The notes under the pieces: model-generated
Told to the model about the DNA's origin: nothing
Databases searched by the model: none
What the model saw: the letters and a program-made list of their open reading frames with translations, nothing else
In this document: positions 35,413 to 46,045 of the stretch, one piece after another
Numbering within the stretch: the stretch's first letter is position 1
How the letters are laid out: every line of letters starts with the position of its first letter
Assembly: GCF_002109495.1 (NCBI RefSeq)
Contig: NZ_LVJN01000020.1
Coordinates: 1,162,300 to 1,226,299 of the forward strand
Reading direction: 5' to 3'
DNA length: 64,000 nt
Source: Magnetofaba australis IT-1
GTDB taxonomy: Bacteria > Pseudomonadota > Magnetococcia > Magnetococcales > Magnetococcaceae
Translations under genes and position numbers: made by a program

Positions 35413-36984
35413 TTAGCGGAAACCGGTGGCGACTTGCTTGAGAAAATCGTCGTCCGGGCACTGGAGGTAGGGGGCCAAGTCCAGTTCGAACAGCCCCACT
35501 TTCTGGAACAGATAGGCTTGGATGGCGTCCAGACTGACGCCCTGTTTGCTGGCGATGCGCGCCTTCAATCCCAGCGGGGTGTCGTCGATTTTCAGCAGCA
35601 TCGCCTGTACGCGGAAATCGCCCTCGTCCTTAAGGAAGGCGATACGATAATCCACCCGTTTGGGCTTGATCCCCTCCCGCTCCAGATCGTCGGGCACGCC
35701 GAAGATGCGCCGTGCGCGCAACTCATGCAGGGTGACGCCCCGGTGGCGCTGCAACAGCTCTTCGTCCAGCCCGCTGCGCACCACCTTTTTGGTCAGCCCC
35801 AAACGCTCCAGCTCTTCGACGGAGAGTTTCCACTCCAACGGCGGCAGGTTGAAACGCTGCTTCAACTCCTCCTGCAGCGGTCGCGGGAAGGAGAAGAGCG
35901 GGAAGTGGGTGCCCGTGTGCAGCATGTTCTGGGCTTCGGGGCGCTGATGGAAGAGCGCATAGAACCCCTCTTTGAACAGCTGCGGATGGAATTTGCCCTG
36001 CTTCATCATGTCGACGATGATGAGCAGAATCTCCACCTCGAACTTACCCACCTTATGATAGGCGCGCGGCTCGCCCAGCGCGGTCCACACATCGCTGATG
36101 GCCAGATAGTTGCTGATGCGCCACGCCAATTGCCGGTCATCGCCGCGCAGGGTGATGTCGGTGCGCTCGGCGTCGGTGGTGAGAATCCCGTAGCCGCCCT
36201 GTAGGGTGAAGGTCTCATGGTGGCTGCCTGCGGCGAAGGAGAAGGGCTTGCTGATGCGCCCCTGCTCGGCCAGGAACTCCGCGCCGAGGGCCGCATGGTG
36301 CTTCATATGGGCGAATTCGTCGTTGGTGAGGGGACCCTGTTTGTCCAGGATAGAGAGCGGAATGAACAGTTTGCCCAGGTCGTGAACAAAACCGGCCAAT
36401 CCCACTTGATGCACGATGGCGTCAGTCTCGCCCATGCTGCGGGCGATGGCCATGCCGCGCAGGCCGGTTTCAATACTGTGATTGCCGGTGCTTTCGTGGT
36501 GGTTGCGCAGACGCTTGATGCCCTCAATGGTCTCCACGTTGAGATCTTTGAGGATGCGCGCCACCATGCTGTCCAGATCGCCCAACAGTTCGTTGAGGAA
36601 GGTGAAGGCGGCGCGGGATTTGAGGGTGCGGATGGCGCTGCGCACCGCCTCGGGGTGGTCGATGTCGGTTCCGCGCATGTTCAATTCGTGCTGCACAATG
36701 CCCATGCTGCGTTCGCGGGCCTGCGTCATCAACTTCTGCGTGCGCGACATGGATTCCGAGAGCGCCTGCTCCTGGGGCGACCACGCTTCGACGCGCTCCA
36801 CCCCTTTCTCCTGTCGCAGGCGCTGGAGCAGTTGCAGGGTGATGGGGGAGCCCGAGGGGACAAAGTGTTGATCTTCGCCGGGGCGGTAGACGCCCTCTTT
36901 GAGCACCATGCCGATCAGCGCTTGATCGGCGCCGTCGGCATTCAGGTCATAACTGTAGTTGGTGGATTTCTCTTGTTCCGCCAT
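35413..36984 (-). CDS. HD-GYP-related phosphodiesterase-like protein, degenerate
   Basis: 523 residues with an HD domain at about 180-310. The HD pair in LAGFVHDLGKLFIP is present, as are KHHAALGAEFL, AAGSHHETF and ISDVWTALGEPRAYHK. In active HD-GYP proteins the third block reads HHE..dG.GYP, while here it reads HHETFTLQGGYGI, so the GYP proline is Gly, and the HP motif is HH. c-di-GMP hydrolysis is therefore uncertain. It may be a receptor or act on another ligand. About 180 C-terminal residues have no clear domain. It lies opposite the GGDEF gene, so a functional pairing is possible. Confidence 0.8.
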   Translation of the reverse strand: MAEQEKSTNYSYDLNADGADQALIGMVLKEGVYRPGEDQHFVPSGSPITLQLLQRLRQEKGVERVEAWSPQEQALSESMSRTQKLMTQARERSMGIVQHELNMRGTDIDHPEAVRSAIRTLKSRAAFTFLNELLGDLDSMVARILKDLNVETIEGIKRLRNHHESTGNHSIETGLRGMAIARSMGETDAIVHQVGLAGFVHDLGKLFIPLSILDKQGPLTNDEFAHMKHHAALGAEFLAEQGRISKPFSFAAGSHHETFTLQGGYGILTTDAERTDITLRGDDRQLAWRISNYLAISDVWTALGEPRAYHKVGKFEVEILLIIVDMMKQGKFHPQLFKEGFYALFHQRPEAQNMLHTGTHFPLFSFPRPLQEELKQRFNLPPLEWKLSVEELERLGLTKKVVRSGLDEELLQRHRGVTLHELRARRIFGVPDDLEREGIKPKRVDYRIAFLKDEGDFRVQAMLLKIDDTPLGLKARIASKQGVSLDAIQAYLFQKVGLFELDLAPYLQCPDDDFLKQVATGFR

Positions 36985-37162
36985 GCGTCTATCCCCGTTG
37001 TGGGGAGGCGTCGCCGCTTAGGGCGGGCTCGACGTCGCGCGGGGCCGGATTTTCATGCTGATTTCCAATGAATCGGCTGACCTGAATTCGAATGAATGCG
37101 CGAACTCCCTGCAAAAGAATACGCCGTTTTCGGAATGTCTGTCACTTGTTGGATGCAAAAAA

Positions 37163-38475
<1,313 letters not shown>

Positions 38476-38499
38476 TAATACAGCAGATGCCCCGTCTAC

Positions 38500-39534
38500 T
38501 CACGGCACAGCCAGCATGGCGTCGCCATAAGAGTAGAACCGGTACTGCTCGGTCATAGCATGGACGTAATCGCGATCCAGCCGCTGTTTGCCAATCAACG
38601 CCGACACCAGCATCAGCAGGGTGGATTTGGGCAGATGGAAATTGGTGATCAGGAGGTCCACCGCGCGAAAGCGATAACCGGGACGGATGAAGAGGCGGGT
38701 CTCGCCGCTGCCGGGGTGGACCACGCCCGCCTCATCGGCGGCGGACTCCAGGGTGCGCGCCGAGGTGGTTCCCACGGCGACGATGCGCCCGCCTGCGGCG
38801 CGGGTCTGATTGATCAGATCGGCGGTCTCCGGCGTGACCGAGAACCACTCGGCGTGCATGACGTGCTTGTCCAAGTCCGACTCGCGCACCGGTTGAAACG
38901 TGCCGAGGCCCACATGCAGGGTCACATGGGCGCGCTTGACCCCCATATCACACAGCTCGGAGAGCAGCTCGGGGGTGAAGTGCAGGCCCGCCGTGGGGGC
39001 GGCCACCGCGCCGGGCTGGTCGGCGTAGACGGTCTGATAGCGCTGCTTGTCGCGCTGGGGATCGTCGGATTGGATATAGGGCGGCAACGGCATCTGGCCA
39101 TGCTGCTCCACCGCAGCGTCGATGCTGGCGTCGTCGCATACCAGTCGCGCCCGCGCCGAACCATCCTCCTGGCGCGCTTCGAATATCGCGCGGAAGGTGG
39201 GGGAGAAGTGGATCTCGGTTCCCGGTTTGAGCGGCTTGGAGGTCTTGGTCAGCGCCTCCCAGGTCCCGGCGTTGTCCAGCGGCTTGACCAGAAACAGTTC
39301 GACTTTGCCGCCGCTGGCCTTCCGCCCCATCAAACGGGCGGGGATGACGCGGGTGTCGTTGACCACCAGCAGATCGCCTGCGCGCAGATACGCCTTGATA
39401 TCGCCAAAGCGGCGGTCTTCAATGGAATCGGGCAGGCTCACCAGTAGGCGCGAGGCGTCGCGCGGCTCGGCGGGCGCCTGGGCGATGCGCTCAGGCGGCA
39501 GGGGGTAGTCGTAATCTTCCAGGCGGTCGGTCAT
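38500..39534 (-). CDS. queA: S-adenosylmethionine:tRNA ribosyltransferase-isomerase
   Basis: Transfers the ribosyl moiety of SAM to preQ1-tRNA to give epoxyqueuosine. The 344-residue product starts YDYPLPPERIAQ-type (residues 7-18) and has RDASRLLV, LVVNDTRVIPARL, AAPTAGLHFTPELL, HVTLHVGLGTFQPVRE and PGYRFRAVDLLITNFHLPKSTLLMLVSAL, all QueA blocks. It is flanked on both sides by copies of the hairpin repeat in opposite orientation (38305-38475 and 39555-39684), which is unusual for a conserved tRNA modification gene. Confidence 0.95.
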   Translation of the reverse strand: MTDRLEDYDYPLPPERIAQAPAEPRDASRLLVSLPDSIEDRRFGDIKAYLRAGDLLVVNDTRVIPARLMGRKASGGKVELFLVKPLDNAGTWEALTKTSKPLKPGTEIHFSPTFRAIFEARQEDGSARARLVCDDASIDAAVEQHGQMPLPPYIQSDDPQRDKQRYQTVYADQPGAVAAPTAGLHFTPELLSELCDMGVKRAHVTLHVGLGTFQPVRESDLDKHVMHAEWFSVTPETADLINQTRAAGGRIVAVGTTSARTLESAADEAGVVHPGSGETRLFIRPGYRFRAVDLLITNFHLPKSTLLMLVSALIGKQRLDRDYVHAMTEQYRFYSYGDAMLAVP

Positions 39535-39554
39535 TTGTGAAGTTTGTTATTGTT

Positions 39555-39684
39555 AAGATGAAAGAGGCTGGGCCTCCGGCCCAGACCCGGCCAGGGCTTT
39601 GCCCTGGACCCATGAGGGCTCTGCCCTCAACCCGGCAGGGCTCTGCCCTGCACCCGCCAGGGAAATGATTTCCCTGGACCCTCG
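39555..39684 (-). repeat. Modular hairpin repeat, copy D (type II)
   Basis: Read on the minus strand: arms CCAGGGAAA/TTTCCCTGG (loop TCA), CGGGT, GCAGGGC-AGA-GCCCTGC, CGGGT, TGAGGGC-AGA-GCCCTCA, TGGGT, CCAGGGC-AAA-GCCCTGG, CCGGGT, CTGGGCC-GGA-GGCCCAG. Five perfect stems with 3-nt loops in 110 bp. It is upstream of queA, between divergent genes, and lacks the type I left end. Confidence 0.9.
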
Positions 39685-39764
39685 TTAATTTTTGTTCTGA
39701 GCGTTCACGCACTTTTTGGATTTGTCGTCGGCATCGTTCAGACTTGTTGGAAAGGCGAAATGCT

Positions 39765-40349
39765 ATGTCGAGCGTTCTCGAAATCGCCGTGGCGATTACC
39801 GACGATGTCGCCCCCCACGCCCTGCTGGCCGAGGCCGCGCAGCGTTTTCCCGACGGCGTTGTCTGGCGGCTCTTTTTCACCCATCACGGCGTGCATGCCG
39901 CCCTGCGTGACGAGTGGCGCGCCCTGAACGCCCCGGATTACGCCGTGTGCGCCTATAGTATGGAGCGTCTGCGCGCCGATGTCGCCCCCGCGCAATTTCC
40001 CCACATCACCTTCGGCGGTCTGGCCAACTTTGGCCGCATGCTGCGGGAGTGCGCTTATACCCTATCGGCGCCCGCCAGCCAATGGCCCGCATCGGCGCAA
40101 AGCGTCGGCGAAAAGGCGCTGCTGCTGGAGATCGCCCATGACGCCGATGCGCCGCTGATCAGTGAATCCCTGCGCATGGCGGTGGGGCTGGCCGCTTGCG
40201 GTCATGGCGTCACGGTGGTCGGCGCGCCTGGCCCTGAGGCGCAGCTCACCGGCGATGCGCTGGAGTGCCTGCTCACCCTGCCGCAACTGGGCGCACGCCT
40301 GATCAGCGCGCCGCCAGCGGACTGGACGGGGATTCATCTGCGCCTGTAG
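39765..40349 (+). CDS. DsrE-like two-domain protein of unknown function
   Basis: A 194-residue product whose two halves look alike: SVLEIAVAITDDVAPHALLAEAAQRF with VVWRLFFTHHGVHAAL, and KALLLEIAHDADAPLISESLRMAVGLAACGHGVTVVGAPGPEAQL. Each resembles a DsrE/DsrF-like alpha/beta fold, and neither has the conserved cysteine of sulfur relay members, so the function is open. A GGAAAGG site lies about 9 bases before the ATG. Its last 47 bases overlap the convergent comEC. Confidence 0.6.
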   Translation: MSSVLEIAVAITDDVAPHALLAEAAQRFPDGVVWRLFFTHHGVHAALRDEWRALNAPDYAVCAYSMERLRADVAPAQFPHITFGGLANFGRMLRECAYTLSAPASQWPASAQSVGEKALLLEIAHDADAPLISESLRMAVGLAACGHGVTVVGAPGPEAQLTGDALECLLTLPQLGARLISAPPADWTGIHLRL

Positions 40350-42852
40350 AGCAGAAGTCGGGCGCGGCGGGCGACCCCAGCCGCCAGGCGCGGCGCCACT
40401 GTGCCGTGGTGGTCACACACCACTGCGCGCCATCGCTGATCAGCGTGATGCCGCCCGCCTCATCGGTGCGCACAATCCGCGCGCCGCTCTGGGACCAGCG
40501 GCGCACCACTCCGGCATCGGGAAAGCGGAAGCGATTGAGCCGCCCGACGCTAAACAGCGTCAATTGCGGGGTTAACGCCTCCACCCAGGGTTGGGTGCTG
40601 GAGGAGCGGCTGCCGTGGTGCGGCGCCAACGCCAGGGTGACCGGTTGAATTTCTCCGCGCGCCAGAATCGCCTGCTCGGCTTCCTCTTCGATATCCCCCG
40701 GAAACAGAAATTTGTGCTGAGCGAACTGCGCCTCCACCACCAATGATGCGTTGTTGGAGTCGCGCCATTGATTGTTCGGTCCCGGATGCAACACGCGCCA
40801 ACTGATGCCGCTGGCCTCCTGTTGTCCGTATCCCGCCGCCACATAGCGCACAGCGGCGCCATTGGCCCGCGCCAGGGTTTCCAGTTTTTTCATGGCGGCG
40901 CGATACCGCTCCTCGATATGCGGCGCGTCGGGCATCCACACTTGCCCCACTGGGAAGTTGCGCAGAATGCGCTGGGCGCCGGACATGTGGTCAAACTGGG
41001 CGTGGCTGATGATCAACCGCTTGATGCGCCGCGCGCCCTGCCGCCACAGCGCGGCGGAGATGATCCCTTCGCCGCTGTCGAAATAGCGCGAGCGGTAGCC
41101 GCCCGCATCAATGACATTCCAGCCGCCATGGGGGTCGCGCAGCAGCGCCGATTGCGCCTGTCCCACATCCAGCAGGGTCAGTTGCACTCTTCCCGGCGTC
41201 GGGTTGGGGTGGGGCCACAGCAGCGCCGCGCAGGTGATGGCGAGCAGACCCGCGGCGGGGCGCCACGCGCTCAGGGCGTGGGCGCAGAATGCGGCGAAGA
41301 GCGCCGCCAGAGCCAATCCCAGCCCTATGGCTGACGGACCAGAGACGCGCAGCCAACCGCCAGGCAGGCGCGCAACCCAACCGGCCAGGGCGTCCAGCGG
41401 TTGCAGCGTCAGCGCCATGCCGTTGAGCGTCAGGTTCGCCAAGGCGTCGCTGATTGAGTGCAACGCCAACGTCGCCAGGGCCAGCGGCATGGTGATGAGG
41501 CTCACCCATGGAATGGCGATGGGGTTGACGGCGAATCCCCACGGGGCCAGTTGATGAAAGTGGTGCGCCGCCACCGGCGCGGTGGTGAGCCCCACCAGGG
41601 TTGAGGCCAGCAGAAACTTGCCGCTCTTGTCCAGCCAGCGTCGCCAGCGCGGGGTGTCGCGCACATAGTCGATGCTCTGTTGATGCAGCGTCGGATTGAC
41701 CTCTGGTCCGGGGCGCGTATAGACCGCCAGCAGCGTCGCCACCGCCACAAACGAGAGCTGGAAACCGGCCTCGGTAAGCTGATCGGGGCGCCACAGCAGC
41801 AGCAGTCCCGCCGCCCAGCCCAGGGCGCGCCAACTCTGATGGGCGCGATTGAGCGCAATGGCGATGAGGAAGATCGCGGCCATCGCCGCCGCGCGGGTGG
41901 TGGGCAGGCTCCAGCCGGTCAGTTCGCCATACAGCAGCACCAGGGGGATGGTGAGCAGGGCAGTCGGGCGTTTGAGGTCGAAGCGCGCCGCCCACCCGGG
42001 AATCAGGGTGAGGAAAAAGCGCAGCAGAAAGAAGCTCCATCCCGCCACCAACCCGACGTGCAGGCCGGAGATGGCCATGAGGTGGAAGATTCCGGCGCTT
42101 TGCAGACGCTCGCGGCCGCTGCGATCCAGCCAACCGCGCTTGCCGGTGAGCAGCGCCTCCACCATGCCGCGCTGCTCAGGCGGCAGCCGTGCGGCGATGC
42201 GCGCGCTCAGGGATTGCCGCCAGCGCGCGGTGGCGAATCGATCCTGGGATGTGAGCGTGACGGGAGGCTCGCGGGCGCTGGCGGTTGCGACCACCCCCCG
42301 CTGTCGCTGCCACAGGCCATAGTCGAACAGACCGGGATTGATGGAGCCGGTGGGCGGCTTGATGCGCGCAGTAAAGGAGATGAGGTCTCCAGGGCGCGCT
42401 GCGCAGGGGATGCGATACAGGGTGAGCTGCAGGAGGTCAGGTTGGGGAATCAGCAGCCTGTTGGCGGTGCGAACGTCGGTCAGATAGAGGCGTATGGCGT
42501 CAAAACGCGTCTCGCGCTCGGCGACGACGCCAGTGAGCGACTGCTTTTGCCCCGCAGCGGCGTTTAAACGATCGGAGGCGTTGATGTGTGGATTGGGCTG
42601 AGAGTGGAGATGCGCCGTCATCACGCCAAGCCCAACCCCCAGCAGCAGGGCGGGGAGAATCGTGCGCTGCGCGCGCGTCATGCGCCATAGCATGACCAGC
42701 GCAAGAACGCCCAGCGCGCCCAGCAGCCACTCCCAACTCTGCTTGTCTTCCAGCGGCGGGGCGAGAATGCCCGCAATCAGCCCCGCCAATAGTGGTGCAT
42801 GGGGCAGCGTAAACGCCCGAGCGCACTTCAGTAGGTGAGGCGGAAAACTCAA
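40303..42852 (-). CDS. comEC: ComEC/Rec2-type DNA uptake channel protein
   Basis: An inner-membrane channel for single-stranded DNA uptake in natural competence. The 849-residue product has an N-terminal DUF4131-like part, the Competence domain with FHLMAISGLHVGLVAGW and many membrane segments, and a C-terminal metallo-beta-lactamase-like domain with LLDVGQAQSALLRDPHGGWNVIDAGG. In that domain the motif SHxDxDHxGG reads SHAQFDHMSG, so one metal-binding Asp is Gln. I take TTG 42852, with AAGGA 9 bases upstream; an ATG at 42909 or further upstream is an alternative. No other competence genes are in the window. Confidence 0.87.
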   Translation of the reverse strand: MSFPPHLLKCARAFTLPHAPLLAGLIAGILAPPLEDKQSWEWLLGALGVLALVMLWRMTRAQRTILPALLLGVGLGVMTAHLHSQPNPHINASDRLNAAAGQKQSLTGVVAERETRFDAIRLYLTDVRTANRLLIPQPDLLQLTLYRIPCAARPGDLISFTARIKPPTGSINPGLFDYGLWQRQRGVVATASAREPPVTLTSQDRFATARWRQSLSARIAARLPPEQRGMVEALLTGKRGWLDRSGRERLQSAGIFHLMAISGLHVGLVAGWSFFLLRFFLTLIPGWAARFDLKRPTALLTIPLVLLYGELTGWSLPTTRAAAMAAIFLIAIALNRAHQSWRALGWAAGLLLLWRPDQLTEAGFQLSFVAVATLLAVYTRPGPEVNPTLHQQSIDYVRDTPRWRRWLDKSGKFLLASTLVGLTTAPVAAHHFHQLAPWGFAVNPIAIPWVSLITMPLALATLALHSISDALANLTLNGMALTLQPLDALAGWVARLPGGWLRVSGPSAIGLGLALAALFAAFCAHALSAWRPAAGLLAITCAALLWPHPNPTPGRVQLTLLDVGQAQSALLRDPHGGWNVIDAGGYRSRYFDSGEGIISAALWRQGARRIKRLIISHAQFDHMSGAQRILRNFPVGQVWMPDAPHIEERYRAAMKKLETLARANGAAVRYVAAGYGQQEASGISWRVLHPGPNNQWRDSNNASLVVEAQFAQHKFLFPGDIEEEAEQAILARGEIQPVTLALAPHHGSRSSSTQPWVEALTPQLTLFSVGRLNRFRFPDAGVVRRWSQSGARIVRTDEAGGITLISDGAQWCVTTTAQWRRAWRLGSPAAPDFCSTGADESPSSPLAAR

Positions 42853-43112
42853 TGATAATAATCCTTTGTTGGCGATTTTATCATGTACTGGCGAACGCCG
42901 GAGTTGCATAAATATCATTCTGGTGAATAGTCGGGCTTTCCGCAACATGGGGAGAAAAAATTTGCTAGAGCCCCAAACCGTCCAGTATGATGTATAAATC
43001 ACAAGGATGCTTGGGCCCGTGCAAAACCGCCTCGCGAACCTTCGTTCTGCGCACGGTTTTCAGACCCCTGCGAAAACGCCCGATACGCATTCTCTTCAAG
43101 GCCGGACCGAAT

Positions 43113-43379
43113 ATGCCCAACTCCCCAAAACATCTGTTTAAACGCTCGATTCTGATCCCCATCGCGTCAGTGGCGATTCTGGGTCTGACTCTGGGCGGCA
43201 TCCTGACTATGGGCGATATCATCGCCGAGGACGCCGCCTTGGGGCCGGTTAAGGCGGCTGGCTGGGTCTTGGGTCCGGTGTTCCTGGTGTTGGGCTTGGT
43301 CTACTGGCTCTCCCATGTGAAAAAGTGCCCCAACTGCGGCAAGATCCTGTGGTGGAAAAAGCAGCAGACGCATAAGTGA
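43113..43379 (+). CDS. Small membrane protein with a C-terminal CxxC zinc-ribbon half
   Basis: 88 residues: a polar lead (MPNSPKHLFKR), two hydrophobic segments (ILIPIASVAILGLTLGGILTM and AGWVLGPVFLVLGLVYWL) and the cytoplasmic-looking tail HVKKCPNCGKILWWKKQQTHK. The single CPNCGK knuckle could bind zinc only as part of a dimer. The family is not recognised. The frame extends 42 codons further upstream, into the divergent comEC leader, but no better start is seen. A terminator follows within 40 bases. Confidence 0.65.
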   Translation: MPNSPKHLFKRSILIPIASVAILGLTLGGILTMGDIIAEDAALGPVKAAGWVLGPVFLVLGLVYWLSHVKKCPNCGKILWWKKQQTHK

Positions 43380-43414
43380 TGCGCCGCCTGACGGCGACCT
43401 TTGCAGAATTCCTC

Positions 43415-43444
43415 AAAACGGTGCGTTTCGCGCCGTTTTTTTAT
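43415..43444 (+). terminator. Rho-independent terminator
   Basis: An 11-bp stem AAAACGGTGCG/CGCGCCGTTTT with loop TTT, followed by Ts, after the small zinc-ribbon gene. Confidence 0.88.
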
Positions 43445-43802
43445 TGTCTTGGTCCTGATTATGAATTTCGTGAATGACATGCATGCAGTGTGCAATATGC
43501 TTCTTTTTTACGTCCATTAGCAAATTATTAAATATCATAAAAAAACAATATTATAGACTGTTCATTCACTAGATTCTCGAATGCGTCCCATAAAGAAATC
43601 AATGGATTCTCTTGCAACCGGGCTGGCGCCGGTTAGAATGTGGGGATCGAATTGTGTGAATTCCGTCAGACGGTCTGGCGGCGGCGAAACGGGCCGATGC
43701 GCCCGCAGCGCCCCTGCTATGGGTTTTTGTCGCCCGCAGCAGCGGTGGCCGATGCGCCCAGATGTCACCATGAGCGACCTATCACCAGGGAGATCCCGAT
43801 TT
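43445..43802 (+). promoter_or_regulatory. acs upstream region with a candidate promoter
   Basis: No gene. An A/T-rich block lies at 43500-43560, well below the local GC level. TTGCAA at 43612-43617 and TAGAAT at 43634-43639, spaced by 16 bases, form a candidate promoter that would leave a 5' leader of about 155 bases. The leader is GC-rich and contains a repeated GATGCGCCC (43697-43705 and 43750-43758), of unknown meaning. Confidence 0.4.
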
Positions 43803-45746
43803 ATGAGCACGGAGAAAGTCTACCCCGTACCCGCCGAAGTGGCGTCCCGCGCCTTGATCGACGAAGCCAAATACAAGGAGATGTACAAGCGCTCCATCGA
43901 GGATCCCGAGGGCTTCTGGGCGGAACAGGCCAACGAATTCATGACGTGGTTCAAACCGTTCGGCAAGGTCATGGATTATGACCTGAAGAAGGGCCACATC
44001 CGCTTCTTCGAGGGGGGCAAGACCAACGTCTCCTACAACTGCCTGGACCGCCACCTGGAGACGCGCGGCGACCAGACCGCCATCATCTTCGAAGGCGACG
44101 ACCCCAACGTCGACGCCAAGATCACCTATCGTGAACTGCATGAGCAGGTGAGCCGTCTGGGCAGCGCCATGCGCGACCTGGGCATCAAGAAGGGCGAGCG
44201 GGTCTGCATCTACATGCCGATGATCCCCGAAGCCGCCGTGGCCATGCTGGCCTGCGCGCGCATCGGCGCGATCCATTCGGTGGTGTTTGGCGGCTTCTCC
44301 CCCGACGCCCTCAAAGACCGCATCCAGGACTCCGAATGCTGCGCGGTGATCACCGCCGACTTTGGCAAGCGGGGCGGCAAGAGCGTGCCGTTGCGCGCCA
44401 ATGTGGACAAGGCCTTGGCCAGCTGCCCCAGCGTGCGCAACGTGATCACCGTCAAGCATGTGGGCGAGGAGATTCCCTGGGTCGACGGCCGCGACGTGTG
44501 GTACCACGAGATCACCGCCGCCGCATCCGCCGACTGCCCGCCCGAGGAGATGGATTCCGAGGATCCGCTGTTCATCCTCTACACCTCCGGCTCCACCGGC
44601 AAACCCAAGGGCGTGCTGCACAGCACCGGCGGCTATAACCTGTTCACCGCCATCACCCATAAGTACATCTTCGATTACCAGGAGGGCGACGTCTACTGGT
44701 GCACCGCCGACGTCGGCTGGGTCACCGGCCACTCCTATATCGTCTACGGTCCGCTGACCAACGGCGCCACCACCCTGATGTTCGAGGGCGTGCCCTCCTA
44801 TCCAGACGTGTCGCGCTTCTGGCAGGTGATCGACAAGCACCAGGTGACCATCTTCTACACCGCCCCCACCGCCATCCGCGCGGTGATGGGTCAGGGCAAC
44901 GGCCCGGTGGAGAAGACCAGCCGCAAAAGCCTGCGTCTGCTGGGCACGGTGGGCGAGCCCATCAACCCCGAAGCGTGGGAGTGGTACTACCACATCGTCG
45001 GCGAAGAGCGTTGCCCTATCGTCGACACCTGGTGGCAAACCGAGACCGGCGGCATCCTCATCACCCCGCTGCCCGGCGCCACCGCGCTCAAGCCCGGTTC
45101 GGCCACGCTGCCGTTCTTCGGCGTCAACCCCAAGGTGCTGGACACCGAGGGCAAGGAGATCGACGGCCCGTGCGAGGGGATTTTGGCTTTTGACACTCCC
45201 TGGCCCAGCATGATGCGCACGGTGTATGGCGACCATGATCGCTTTATCAGCACCTACTTCGCCACCTATCCCGGCTACTACTTCTGTGGCGATGGCTGCC
45301 GTCGCGACGAAGATGGCTACTACTGGATCACCGGTCGCGTGGACGACGTCATCAACGTCTCTGGTCACCGCATGGGCACCGCCGAGGTGGAGTCGGCCCT
45401 GGTGCTGCACGAAGCGGTGGCGGAAGCGGCGGTGGTGGGCTACCCCCACGACATCAAGGGTCAGGGCATCTACGCCTACGTCACCCTGATGACCGGCGTG
45501 GAGGGCACCGATGAGCTCAAGAAGGAGCTCAACAAGCTGGTGCGTTCGGAGATCGGCCCCATCGCTTCGCTGGATGTGATCCAGTTTGCGCCGGGTCTGC
45601 CCAAGACCCGTTCGGGCAAGATTATGCGCCGCATTCTGCGCAAGATCGCCGCCTCCGAGGTGGACGCCCTGGGCGATACCTCCACCCTGGCCGATCCGTC
45701 GGTGGTGTCCGATCTGATCGACCACTGCCCGGTGCTCAAGAAGTAA
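43803..45746 (+). CDS. acs: Acetyl-coenzyme A synthetase
   Basis: Activates acetate to acetyl-CoA with ATP, forming AMP. The 647-residue protein shows [17 protein letters not shown], the P-loop [11 protein letters not shown], the adenylate motif [10 protein letters not shown], the hinge-region [22 protein letters not shown] and the regulatory acetylation site [12 protein letters not shown]. Length matches bacterial Acs. The ATG at 43803 has GGGAGAT 10 bases upstream. It is monocistronic, with a terminator 28 bases after the stop. PpdK at 55.6 kb could carry acetate-derived carbon on to gluconeogenesis. Confidence 0.96.
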   Translation: MSTEKVYPVPAEVASRALIDEAKYKEMYKRSIEDPEGFWAEQANEFMTWFKPFGKVMDYDLKKGHIRFFEGGKTNVSYNCLDRHLETRGDQTAIIFEGDDPNVDAKITYRELHEQVSRLGSAMRDLGIKKGERVCIYMPMIPEAAVAMLACARIGAIHSVVFGGFSPDALKDRIQDSECCAVITADFGKRGGKSVPLRANVDKALASCPSVRNVITVKHVGEEIPWVDGRDVWYHEITAAASADCPPEEMDSEDPLFILYTSGSTGKPKGVLHSTGGYNLFTAITHKYIFDYQEGDVYWCTADVGWVTGHSYIVYGPLTNGATTLMFEGVPSYPDVSRFWQVIDKHQVTIFYTAPTAIRAVMGQGNGPVEKTSRKSLRLLGTVGEPINPEAWEWYYHIVGEERCPIVDTWWQTETGGILITPLPGATALKPGSATLPFFGVNPKVLDTEGKEIDGPCEGILAFDTPWPSMMRTVYGDHDRFISTYFATYPGYYFCGDGCRRDEDGYYWITGRVDDVINVSGHRMGTAEVESALVLHEAVAEAAVVGYPHDIKGQGIYAYVTLMTGVEGTDELKKELNKLVRSEIGPIASLDVIQFAPGLPKTRSGKIMRRILRKIAASEVDALGDTSTLADPSVVSDLIDHCPVLKK

Positions 45747-45773
45747 GCGCAAGCGCGAGTTGTGCATGAATGT

Positions 45774-45807
45774 CAAAGAGCCCCCTCCCGGGGGCTCTTT
45801 TTCTTTT
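45774..45807 (+). terminator. Rho-independent terminator of acs
   Basis: AAAGAGCCCCC/GGGGGCTCTTT stem with a TCCC loop and a T-rich tail. Confidence 0.9.
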
Positions 45808-45860
45808 TGCGCCGGATGGAGGAGGGGAGTAAGCTGCCAGCCCGGGCAGACCAAGGTTTT

Positions 45861-46014
45861 GGGCCGCCGAAGGCGGGCAACGGAGGTCCAGGAGGGCCTC
45901 CCTCCTGGCGGGTCGCGGGCGGCGCCCGCGCGGGTCCAGGGCGGCGCCCTGGCGGGTTGAGGGCGGCGCCCTCATGGGGTTTGGGGCGAAGCCCCAATAT
46001 CTCAAAGCTTCCCG
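45861..46014 (+). repeat. Modular hairpin repeat, copy E (type II, best 22-bp period)
   Basis: Six consecutive stems: CCGCC-GAA-GGCGG; CCAGGAGGG/CCCTCCTGG (loop CCT); then CGGGT linkers around CGCGGGC-GGC-GCCCGCG, CCAGGGC-GGC-GCCCTGG and TGAGGGC-GGC-GCCCTCA; then TGGGGT and TTGGGGC-GAA-GCCCCAA, ending TATCTCAAAG. Each 17-nt hairpin plus 5-nt linker gives 22 bp. It lies between acs and serC, ending 31 bases before the serC start. Confidence 0.92.
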
Positions 46015-46045
46015 GTCTTTATCCTTAATGAATGAGGGAGTCATC

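Noticed and set aside
43782-45854. 690-codon open frame antisense to acs
   Set aside because: It lies fully over a strongly supported gene; the translation is His/Gly/Val-rich low-complexity sequence, as expected from GC-rich codons read backwards.
45861-46014. CRISPR array in the hairpin repeat region
   Set aside because: There are no identical direct repeats of 25-40 bp and no spacers; the units are self-complementary stems with 5-nt linkers, and no cas genes are present.
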